Assembly (NCBI GenBank): GCA_038874185.1
Contig: JAVZCX010000009.1
Coordinates: forward strand, 1-23,157
Direction: 5' to 3'
DNA from: DTQF01 sp038874185
GTDB taxonomy: Archaea; Micrarchaeota; Micrarchaeia; CABMEP01
Length of the DNA stretch: 23,157 nucleotides
Notes under the pieces: model-generated
Seen by the model: the letters and a program-made list of their open reading frames with translations, nothing else
The model's database searches: none
What the model was told of the DNA's origin: nothing
Shown: piece after piece, positions 15,732 to 22,804 of the stretch
How the letters are laid out: each line of letters opens with the position of its first letter
Position numbering within the stretch: position 1 is the first letter of the stretch
Made by a program: the position numbers and the translations under genes

Positions 15732-15905
15732 TTACTCTGAAAGCTCGGATTGAGAGTCTTCTTCAGCAAATGCCTTTATTTCATCAAAGTGTTGTACTAT
15801 AAGTCTTGCCTTTGACTTGCCGAATTGAAATGGATACTTGTCGTTTTCATCTCTTTTAAGCACTATAAGCTTGTTTCCCTTAAATTCTGAATACTCTACT
15901 ACCAT
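15732..15905 (-). CDS. 57-residue conserved-looking small protein
   Basis: ATG 15905 to TAA 15732. It begins MVVEYSEFKGNKLIVLKRDE, then has a YPFQFGKSKARLIVQHFDEI segment (34-43 at its end) and an acidic tail. The pattern (short beta strands, a PF.FG turn, then one helix) looks like a compact single-domain fold, and I believe similar short proteins occur widely without an assigned function. GGGTGA before the ATG is an excellent ribosome-binding site. Downstream of a palindromic promoter element; the CYTH-like gene follows 44 nt later but has its own promoter signal. Confidence 0.8.
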   Translation of the reverse strand: MVVEYSEFKGNKLIVLKRDENDKYPFQFGKSKARLIVQHFDEIKAFAEEDSQSELSE

Positions 15906-15923
15906 ATTTTCACCCTAAAAATA

Positions 15924-15956
15924 GAAAACACGTAAACGCATGTTTTCCGTTTTATA
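15924..15956 (-). promoter_or_regulatory. Promoter with overlapping palindromic operator
   Basis: Minus-strand TATAAA (15956-15951) is followed at once by GAAAACA-10 nt-TGTTTTC (15947-15924), perfect 7-bp arms. Using the 29-nt spacing seen in this window, transcription would begin near 15927, so the palindrome fills the space between TATA box and start, the usual place for an archaeal repressor. Confidence 0.5.
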
Positions 15957-16024
15957 CATAGTTTAATACAGATATTATATTTAAAAAGTTATCTATAGTT
16001 GGTTTCTAGTGATAAGAAAATAAA

Positions 16025-16070
16025 TAGGATAAGAAAATAAAATATAAAAAAAATAAAAAAATAGAAAGAA
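16025..16070 (-). terminator. Oligo-T terminator after the DUF378 gene
   Basis: Right after the stop codon the minus strand has T7 (16061-16055) and T8 (16053-16046) and further T-rich sequence, typical of archaeal termination. Confidence 0.55.
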
Positions 16071-16265
16071 TTATTCCTTGAATTCAGCATATGCTAAATA
16101 CAATGCTGATAATCCTACCAGAATGTAGATTATCTTTTGCAATAGAGGCATGAAGCCAAATATCAGGGCAACAAGATCAAGGTTTACTACTCCTACTAAG
16201 CCCCAGTTTATGCCCCCTATTATAGTCAAGACAAGGGCAATCATTCCCAATGTGTCTTTCTTCAT
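16071..16265 (-). CDS. DUF378 family small membrane protein
   Basis: 64 residues with two membrane helices (about 7-31 and 35-60). The segment IIGGINWGLVGVVNLDLVALI (16-36) is the family signature (GGINWGLVG..N.D.V..I), and the rest matches the usual length and topology. DUF378 (YuzA-like) proteins have no established function. GGAGTTGAT a few bases before the ATG is a strong ribosome-binding site. The leader has a tight GCGC-GAAA-GCGC hairpin abutting that site. Confidence 0.92.
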   Translation of the reverse strand: MKKDTLGMIALVLTIIGGINWGLVGVVNLDLVALIFGFMPLLQKIIYILVGLSALYLAYAEFKE

Positions 16266-16278
16266 TTATATCAACTCC

Positions 16279-16290
16279 GCGCTTTCGCGC
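16279..16290 (-). promoter_or_regulatory. GNRA-type hairpin abutting the DUF378 ribosome-binding site
   Basis: In the mRNA sense GCGC-GAAA-GCGC forms a four-pair GC stem with a GAAA tetraloop, and GGAG of the Shine-Dalgarno begins at the next base. It could tune translation. Strongly GC-rich against an AT-rich background. Confidence 0.5.
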
Positions 16291-16294
16291 ATTA

Positions 16295-16312
16295 GATATT
16301 TACTGAAATATC
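16295..16312. promoter_or_regulatory. Inverted repeat at the predicted DUF378 transcription start
   Basis: GATATTT-ACTG-AAATATC, perfect 7-bp arms. Minus-strand TTTATAAC (16333-16326) as TATA box would place the start near 16304, inside the repeat, so an operator is more likely than an RNA hairpin. Confidence 0.4.
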
Positions 16313-16414
16313 TTTTTAAAAAATAGTTATAAATCTTTTTGAACTAGATTAAAAAATCGGCAAATGACGTACTAATCTTTACAGATATTCCCCAAAACTT
16401 TCCTGAATTAATTC

Positions 16415-16954
16415 CTAGTGGAGATCCAAAACATCTAATCTTTTCAGCTTGATTTTTTCCATATCTCTTGGAATTGTATTTTTCCTCTCAACTGCACTTT
16501 GCCTTATGTTGATCAAAAGATCTTTGCTTGAAACTTGAAAATGGTCATGTAATATCTTCAGTCCTTCCTTCCCCCTCAAAATGCCGGCAATAAAATTGCG
16601 ATGGGACATATAAAGCGGTCTTGATTCTACTAGCGTAACAAACAACTTATCGTTATTCAAGCTAATCAAAGGATTGGCTTCTATGCATTCAAATATGTCT
16701 AAAATATTTTCGTGACGATTTAATTTCTTGGAATCAGGACCCCATACTCTTATTTCTTCAGACTCTGTTAAAAACCACAAGTCATCACATCTGAATTTGA
16801 CTCGCGACTCGGAGAATGATAAGATCTTGATGCATTTTGTTATAAAAAAGCCAGGATTTTTCGCTTCCTGAAAATAGATTATCGGCCATTCACCATCTAA
16901 ATTTTGCCCGAAAAGAGCATTGTTGATTTTTTTGATCCGTTCTAAATCCGCCAT
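16415..16954 (-). CDS. Unknown protein, last gene of the 16415-18808 unit
   Basis: 179 residues, no membrane segment or signal peptide. The first ~100 residues alternate strands and short helices (WPIIYFQEAKNPGFF, 23-37; WFLTESEEIRVWGP, 60-73); the last ~60 are helical and basic. AGGTCGA before the ATG is a usable ribosome-binding site. It starts 20 nt after the receiver-like gene ends, so it is very likely co-transcribed with it and with the 378-residue gene. No family recognised. Confidence 0.75.
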   Translation of the reverse strand: MADLERIKKINNALFGQNLDGEWPIIYFQEAKNPGFFITKCIKILSFSESRVKFRCDDLWFLTESEEIRVWGPDSKKLNRHENILDIFECIEANPLISLNNDKLFVTLVESRPLYMSHRNFIAGILRGKEGLKILHDHFQVSSKDLLINIRQSAVERKNTIPRDMEKIKLKRLDVLDLH

Positions 16955-16974
16955 AGTGTCGACCTATGCTTAAA

Positions 16975-17667
16975 TTATTTACTTTTTTCATCCGTATCAT
17001 TTTTGTCTTTTTCATTTAGAATGCTTACAACATGCTTTCTTATTTCCTTTGCGCGCAAAATTGCAGAGGAAATGATCTTTGGTCCTTTTGAAAGGTAAAG
17101 AACCTGCTTATCCATCGCGTGGTAAATCAAATTGTTCAATATTGGAAATAAAATCTGATTTAATGATTTTATTTGATGCTGTTTGCTTAATGAAAAAAGG
17201 TGTTCATCTATTCTCTTCATTGCTAGCAAATAGCTACTATTATTTGTACTCCCCTTGGTTGAAAATGCCAAGTCTGTGACAGAAACCAGATTCAATGCTT
17301 TTACTGCCTTGATCTTTTCAACGGAAGCAAATATTATTGGAATGTGCCAACCAAATGCCCTTATCTGGCTAGTTATGTTAACTGGATCATTTGGATATTG
17401 GTCCAGATCTACAATAACTAAGTCGATCTCACCGTTCTTGATAATTTCTGATTGGATCTCGCTGTTATATTTCAATATAGAGAAATCGATTTTAAAATCA
17501 CGATAGGAATTTCCTATTTCTTTTAATCTAGTTGCTAATATTGACCTAAGGTCTTCATGTTCTTCAACGCAGATGGCCCTATAAGTAGGGAAAGGATTGT
17601 TAGTACTAATTGCTTTCCTTTTTTCTATCTCTTTTTTTATTTCATCCCAGTTCTTTTTAATTCCCAT
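16975..17667 (-). CDS. Receiver-like (CheY fold) protein with non-canonical acidic pocket
   Basis: 230 residues. Residues 28-140 follow the receiver layout: strand 1 and acidic turn AICVEEHED (31-39), strand 3 ending LVIVDLDQ (83-90) with D87 at the phosphoacceptor position, strand 4 IPIIFAS (109-115) with S115 at the switch Ser/Thr position, and FSTKG (135-139) with K138 at the conserved Lys. The usual Asp-Asp pair is replaced by Glu-Glu. A C-terminal helical region (140-230) ends in a charged tail and has no recognisable DNA-binding motif. GTGAGG lies directly before the ATG, overlapping the stop of the upstream gene, so translation is coupled. No histidine kinase is in the window. Receiver fold is inferred by eye; phosphorylation is uncertain. 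Confidence 0.55.
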   Translation of the reverse strand: MGIKKNWDEIKKEIEKRKAISTNNPFPTYRAICVEEHEDLRSILATRLKEIGNSYRDFKIDFSILKYNSEIQSEIIKNGEIDLVIVDLDQYPNDPVNITSQIRAFGWHIPIIFASVEKIKAVKALNLVSVTDLAFSTKGSTNNSSYLLAMKRIDEHLFSLSKQHQIKSLNQILFPILNNLIYHAMDKQVLYLSKGPKIISSAILRAKEIRKHVVSILNEKDKNDTDEKSK

Positions 17668-17671
17668 AACC

Positions 17672-18808
17672 TCACTCGTCTCTCCCCTTATTTGATTTTT
17701 CGAAATCTATTATATATATCACTTTCAAAAGTGTTTTTCTAGTTATTTCCATGTTTCTTTCATAACCTGCATCGTCTCCATTGTAATATGCCAGGAATGC
17801 CTTGAAATAGGCATCGAGTACAACGTCCTTGGCTTTTTGCCTTGTTGTTTCAATGTCTTCCTCATTCTGCGGTGTATTTATCTCCATCGATAGCATATGA
17901 AGAACGCTTTCAAAAATCTCTTTTTCTTTAGATGACATTACTCTTTTCTGTTCTTCAACTTCTTCCAATTTTGAGTTTAGCCAATCTGCCTTTTCTCTCC
18001 AATCCTTTCCTTGTAAAATTTTAATTTGGCGTGCGTATTCGCTAAGCTCTCTCTTGATTGGAAATAAATCATTAAGATTAAAGTTTTCCATCGTACCATT
18101 ATAGGGGTAAGTGAGGGAGAGTATGTGGTAAATGTCTGACAATGTTTGGAACTCTGTATCATCTAAGTATTCAAATGAGAAGTATCTGTTTGATCTTATA
18201 TCTTTCTTTATGTCTCTCCCTGCAATATAACCCAATGAGATGACAGTCTGCAACGTAAAGAGGTGTATAAATTCTTCATTTCTGGGACTTAAACAAATTC
18301 CTACATCCTTAGCGAAAGCTTCCTTAAAAACAGGATCGAATAAATCCAAAATCTGCTTTCTAACGTCTTTGTTGTTTTCAACATCTTTTGTTATATCATC
18401 AAATGTCAGATTGGAATTGATTATATACAAAAGAGATTTATTCAAAATTTCATAATCTGTGTTTTTGAGTTTCTTGAAATAATAATCGTGAAGATTTTTC
18501 CTGTTCAATTGGTAAATACCTACGAGAAGCTTAGCGAAATTTGTATTCAATACATCTGCTTGCTCAATTGTACATTTTTTGGTTTCGCATATCTCTTCGA
18601 GTACTTCATGAACCGAGTTATATGCCTCATCCAGATTTAGATACTCTTTAAAACTTCTTTCTCTTTTCTCATCATTTCTGGACATCAATGGGTAGTCTTT
18701 CCTTTCCATCGGAAGATACTCTTCTCCCTCATTGAGATTGAATTGTTTTCTGAAGCGCTTATCTGAATCTTCACCTTCATTGTTATGGTTAAATTTAAAT
18801 TCTGTCAT
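17672..18808 (-). CDS. Large all-helical cytoplasmic protein, unknown family
   Basis: 378 residues, acidic and charged at the N-terminus (1-55, probably disordered), then helical to the end; no membrane segment, no signal peptide. It has a cysteine pair around 74-80 (ICETKKC) and otherwise few cysteines. First gene of a three-gene unit: the next start is 4 nt past its stop and a third gene follows. The leaderless promoter fixes the start. Its upstream neighbour is the membrane coiled-coil gene on the same strand, 98 bp away. No family recognised. Confidence 0.8.
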   Translation of the reverse strand: MTEFKFNHNNEGEDSDKRFRKQFNLNEGEEYLPMERKDYPLMSRNDEKRERSFKEYLNLDEAYNSVHEVLEEICETKKCTIEQADVLNTNFAKLLVGIYQLNRKNLHDYYFKKLKNTDYEILNKSLLYIINSNLTFDDITKDVENNKDVRKQILDLFDPVFKEAFAKDVGICLSPRNEEFIHLFTLQTVISLGYIAGRDIKKDIRSNRYFSFEYLDDTEFQTLSDIYHILSLTYPYNGTMENFNLNDLFPIKRELSEYARQIKILQGKDWREKADWLNSKLEEVEEQKRVMSSKEKEIFESVLHMLSMEINTPQNEEDIETTRQKAKDVVLDAYFKAFLAYYNGDDAGYERNMEITRKTLLKVIYIIDFEKSNKGRDE

Positions 18809-18829
18809 AAGATATTAACCAAAAAGTAG

Positions 18830-18837
18830 TATATAAA
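18830..18837 (-). promoter_or_regulatory. TATA box of the 378-residue protein unit
   Basis: Minus strand TTTATATA, ending exactly 21 nt before the ATG at 18808; predicts a leaderless three-gene transcript. Confidence 0.7.
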
Positions 18838-18906
18838 TGTTTCGTTTTTAAGGCTATTCTCCACTAAATTTTTCATTAGAATTTAAATTGATAACTCAAT
18901 CTCCCA

Positions 18907-21063
18907 TCATTCTCTTCCACATATATTTGGATCATCGTCGTTTGGAATGTAACCTGGAGATGTTTTTATTACTACAGCCTTATTTCCACACATAATTATT
19001 GCATCAGTTAATTCCTCGAAGCTCAGAACGTCATTATTTGAATTGACTTTATCTATATTTTCTCCGTCATTCGCTTCTGGATCATTATTTGGAACATTCT
19101 GATTATCTATGTTATCTATTTTATTTATGTCGTTTTCTGTGTTATCTTTAGGAACAGTTTGTTCTATTTCTGACTTTATGTCTGAAGACATATCAATCGC
19201 AGCTTGATTCTGTTCTTCAGCTTTCATCGATTGGATTGTCTTGTGCTGCATTTCTTGTGGATTGTATATTGGTTTTGGTGATCTAATTCTTAAAACAAAT
19301 TTTCCAGTTGGATCAACCCCAAAAAGTTGATCGTCATCATTACGTATTATCTGGTCTACATATCCTCCCAATTCAGAAATGTCATATAATCTGGCATTTG
19401 CAAGGGCGTCTGCAATCAAATTCATTTTTTCTTTTGAAAAGCCATCTCCCAATCTTTTTAGCTTCTGGAGCAATTCATTAGCAGCATTCTTCTTCCCTCT
19501 TGAAATGCCTATCACTTCACCGAATGAAGGTTTGATCTCTTTTGCATATGACTCGAATAATTCAAGCTGCGTTTCAAAATTAAATCTAGCTGCATTATAT
19601 TCATCTAATTGTTTCTCTACGCTAATAAACAATTTGTCAAAGTTTTTCTCAGCATCTGTTTTATTCCTCTTTGTACTTTCATTAGGAATTGAAACCTCCT
19701 CATTTGATGCACCTTTTCTTTTCTCTTCTTTTACTTCTTTTTTATCGTTTTCATTTTGAATCTCCTTTTCAATGGACTTCACAGTATTTGAAATAGAAGT
19801 TATAGCTCTATTTGATTGCATATTAACATCTGTTGGGGTGTTTAATCTGTCTTTCAAAATCAATATAAACAATGAACTCAAAGTAGTTGCATAGAACACA
19901 GTTCTCACATATCTGCAAAAAGCATTAAATCTCTCTTTAAATTTCTTTCTTTTTTCATCATCAGCGTTCCAATACCTTGCTTTGTTTTCAGATGTTGGGG
20001 TAGGTTGTGGCTGGCTTGCTGCGATTTTTGCATCTTCTAATTCTTTTGCTGCGTCTTTATTTTCTGCAGTATCTTTCTTTTCTTCTTCTTTTACCTCTTC
20101 CACCTTTTGTTCAACCTTGATTTCTGGCTTCTTTATTTCAATCTTACAATAAATATACTTTGAAAGCAATTCGTCAGGTATTGGAGATAGTGGTTGCATT
20201 AAGGATTCGATTTTTGCTTTGAATTCCTTTTTCAATGCGACTATTTCAGAATCAAATTTTGAAACGGTTGATTCTTTCTTGTTTTCAATTGATGCAATGG
20301 TAATGTCTATACTTTGTATTTTTGAGTTTATTGAATTTAAAGTCTCAGATTCAATTTCATTTATCTTTTTATCGTAATTCTCATTTATCTTTTCTATAAT
20401 TAAGTTTTCTTTTTCTTCGACTTTTGTTCTAAATTCTTTAAACCTCATTTCTAAATCATTCCTTGCCTTATTAAAGTTTCTAATAGCAGTTTCCTTCTCT
20501 TGATCTCTCTGCATTTCATATTCTTTTATTTTTTTAGTATATTCATATAATTTACTTCCAAGTTCAATATCTATATCTTTATTTCCTGCAACAAAGGACG
20601 GGTCAATGCCTTTCTCTTTTATCGTCTCTAAAAGATAATAAGAAGGATCGTTCATTGGATCTAATGTATAGGAATAATATTCGTATCTTTCTTCGATTTC
20701 TTTCAATTTAATTTTAAGCAATTCATCTAAATGTTTTACCTGTTTTTCATATTCATTATCAATTTTTTTATGGTTCTCTTCGAATATTTTTAGATATTTT
20801 TCAATCTCTTTAGCTCTCTCTTTATTTGCACTTTCTATTTTAGATTGGCCTAACTTTGAAATCCATTCTTTATAATATTCTTTACTGTTTTTGAGTGAGC
20901 TAACTATTAAATCCGTGTTCATTTCGATCGTTTCAATGTTGTTTTTAATTTCAGATGTTTTTGTTGAGTATTCTTCTGCCAAACAAGACGCAACAACCCT
21001 CCTTCTAAATGCATCTCTTTTGAATTCATCTAATGATTTTACATTTATTTTCATTTTATCCAT
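18907..21063 (-). CDS. Single-pass membrane protein with long coiled coil (718 aa)
   Basis: Residues 30-290 are long charged helices, with interruptions around 130-170, that should form coiled coils. A Glu/Lys/Pro linker (310-360) follows, a basic patch (370-385), one membrane helix (about 386-403), a second low-complexity linker, a helical domain (470-590) and an Asn/Asp-rich acidic tail ending in CGRE. There is no N-terminal signal peptide; by the positive-inside rule the coiled coil is cytoplasmic and the last ~310 residues are outside. GTGATTT sits six bases before the ATG, and the upstream gene ends 13 nt earlier, so the two are an operon. Layout parallels that neighbour. No known family recognised. 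Confidence 0.85.
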   Translation of the reverse strand: MDKMKINVKSLDEFKRDAFRRRVVASCLAEEYSTKTSEIKNNIETIEMNTDLIVSSLKNSKEYYKEWISKLGQSKIESANKERAKEIEKYLKIFEENHKKIDNEYEKQVKHLDELLKIKLKEIEERYEYYSYTLDPMNDPSYYLLETIKEKGIDPSFVAGNKDIDIELGSKLYEYTKKIKEYEMQRDQEKETAIRNFNKARNDLEMRFKEFRTKVEEKENLIIEKINENYDKKINEIESETLNSINSKIQSIDITIASIENKKESTVSKFDSEIVALKKEFKAKIESLMQPLSPIPDELLSKYIYCKIEIKKPEIKVEQKVEEVKEEEKKDTAENKDAAKELEDAKIAASQPQPTPTSENKARYWNADDEKRKKFKERFNAFCRYVRTVFYATTLSSLFILILKDRLNTPTDVNMQSNRAITSISNTVKSIEKEIQNENDKKEVKEEKRKGASNEEVSIPNESTKRNKTDAEKNFDKLFISVEKQLDEYNAARFNFETQLELFESYAKEIKPSFGEVIGISRGKKNAANELLQKLKRLGDGFSKEKMNLIADALANARLYDISELGGYVDQIIRNDDDQLFGVDPTGKFVLRIRSPKPIYNPQEMQHKTIQSMKAEEQNQAAIDMSSDIKSEIEQTVPKDNTENDINKIDNIDNQNVPNNDPEANDGENIDKVNSNNDVLSFEELTDAIIMCGNKAVVIKTSPGYIPNDDDPNICGRE

Positions 21064-21076
21064 ACTAAATCACTCA

Positions 21077-22720
21077 TTATTGAATTGCTTTCAAATGCTT
21101 CGGACCTATGGATTTTTTCCATTGTTTTATTACATATTCTATTGCATCTGGATTTATGTTCTGTGACAATAACCATTTTATGTATTTTACTACATCACGC
21201 TTTATTTCTATTATATCATCAGGTATGGTTGAGATTATGACTCGTTCTTTATTTACATACATATCAAGGCTCTTTGCCATTTCTCTTAAAAGCACTGAGA
21301 GCTTTCTTTTTTGTTCTATAGAAAGTTTACCATTTTTATCCATTTCTTCAATCGTTTTGATGAATTTCAATATGTGTGATTTTGAAGAGCCTTTAGCTAT
21401 TGGAATTCCATCATATTTAAGCTCTTCTGCTTTTTCTTTTAATTGTATAATTGATCTCTTAAATTCAAGAGCTACTGAACCAAGGTTTTCCTTTACTGTA
21501 TTTGACTTCTTAATTATTTCTTTATTATTAATAATATTATTAGTCTTTATTTCCTTAGATTTAGTAGATTTAGGATTAATCGATTTGGCTTGCGTAGATT
21601 CTGTTGCCGGTTTATCTGATTTTTTAGTTTCTGGTTGAATAGTGCCTTTTACAGGTGTTGTAGATACTGGAATAGTTTCAGTAGATGTTGATTTAGAAAC
21701 ACTAATTTGTCCGTTATTAGATTTAATTGTTGGAGTAGATACTGGAACATTATCTCCAGATTCTATCTCTATTGGTAAAATATCTACATATATTGTTGAA
21801 TTCTTGTTATTTATTACCTTTGAACTGGACTGTACTTTATTGTTTTCTATTGCTACGCTCTTATTTTGTATTCCTTTATTTAGGTTGTGAAGAAATAGCG
21901 CTCCACCAATCCCGATAACGGGTATTGCTATCAAACCAACTAATTTTGCCAAATCATTCCTTATGGACGCGCTCTTTGTATTGTTTGATTCTAATTCCGT
22001 GGCTTTTACTGGATCGTTTACATCATTTTCTGTTTTTACTATATTTTCCTTTTCGATCACATCATTTCCCTCTTTCTGTGTCTCATTCTGTTTGCAGTTA
22101 TTTGAATTTACGGACATTGTTTCAAGCATCATAAGTTCTGCAGAGTTTATCTCATTTACTAGTTTTTCAACCTGTGACTCCCTCTCCTTTATTCTGTCTT
22201 CAAAAATAGAATCATACCTATTAACAAAAGAGTTATACTGTTCGTTAGCATTCTTCTTTGCTTCTTCAAGTCTTTTATTCGCAAAATCTAATTCAATTTC
22301 TTTTTGTTCCTTTAATTTCTCTGCTTTTTTCTTTGCTATGACCTCTTCAAAAGATATATCTAATGCTTCAATAATTTTCTTCTTTTCTTCTTCTGATAAT
22401 GAAAGCGTCTCCACAGATCCCAATATTTTCTTTATTTCGCCTTCCTTTGGCTCGTTCTCTTCTTTTGAATATTTATCTTCTATTAACTTAATTGTATTTT
22501 CATACTCTACAACTGCATCATTGATCTTTTTTTCCTTTTCTTTTTCTGCATACTTCTTTACTTTTTCCATACCATTCCTAAGGAGATCGATCTTAGGTTT
22601 AAACTGATTAATCACATCCTGTTGAAGTGTTTTTCGTTTCTCATCCGCTACAGATTGAATCTCTTTTTGCTGATCTATGTTCTTTTCGGAAGAACCGTTT
22701 GAAATATTATCCATTGCCAT
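21077..22720 (-). CDS. Single-pass membrane protein with coiled coil, paired with the 718-aa protein
   Basis: 547 residues. N-terminal coiled coil (about 15-200), an Asn-rich linker, one membrane helix (about 259-278, VGLIAIPVIGIGGALFL), a long Ser/Thr/Pro/Lys-rich low-complexity stalk (about 285-405), then a folded helical domain to the end (410-547). No signal peptide; probably coiled coil in, stalk and helical domain out. First gene of the two-gene unit; a TATA octamer 21 nt upstream of ATG 22720 gives a leaderless start. An ATG two codons later is possible but less well placed. Same order of parts as the next gene, without sequence identity that I can see. No family recognised. Confidence 0.85.
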   Translation of the reverse strand: MAMDNISNGSSEKNIDQQKEIQSVADEKRKTLQQDVINQFKPKIDLLRNGMEKVKKYAEKEKEKKINDAVVEYENTIKLIEDKYSKEENEPKEGEIKKILGSVETLSLSEEEKKKIIEALDISFEEVIAKKKAEKLKEQKEIELDFANKRLEEAKKNANEQYNSFVNRYDSIFEDRIKERESQVEKLVNEINSAELMMLETMSVNSNNCKQNETQKEGNDVIEKENIVKTENDVNDPVKATELESNNTKSASIRNDLAKLVGLIAIPVIGIGGALFLHNLNKGIQNKSVAIENNKVQSSSKVINNKNSTIYVDILPIEIESGDNVPVSTPTIKSNNGQISVSKSTSTETIPVSTTPVKGTIQPETKKSDKPATESTQAKSINPKSTKSKEIKTNNIINNKEIIKKSNTVKENLGSVALEFKRSIIQLKEKAEELKYDGIPIAKGSSKSHILKFIKTIEEMDKNGKLSIEQKRKLSVLLREMAKSLDMYVNKERVIISTIPDDIIEIKRDVVKYIKWLLSQNINPDAIEYVIKQWKKSIGPKHLKAIQ

Positions 22721-22741
22721 AAAATTTAGACATATAACTTA

Positions 22742-22749
22742 TTTATATA
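22742..22749 (-). promoter_or_regulatory. TATA box of the coiled-coil membrane protein pair
   Basis: Minus strand TATATAAA, ending exactly 21 nt before the ATG at 22720; leaderless transcript predicted. Confidence 0.7.
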
Positions 22750-22804
22750 CTTTTCGGTTTAAGGCTTAAGACCGGCCATTATAAATTGCCAATTAAATAG
22801 CGGG

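Noticed and set aside
21963..22607. 214-codon Ser/Phe-rich plus-strand ORF
   Set aside because: Reverse reading of Lys/Glu-rich coiled-coil codons in the 547-residue protein gene; no promoter or ribosome-binding site.
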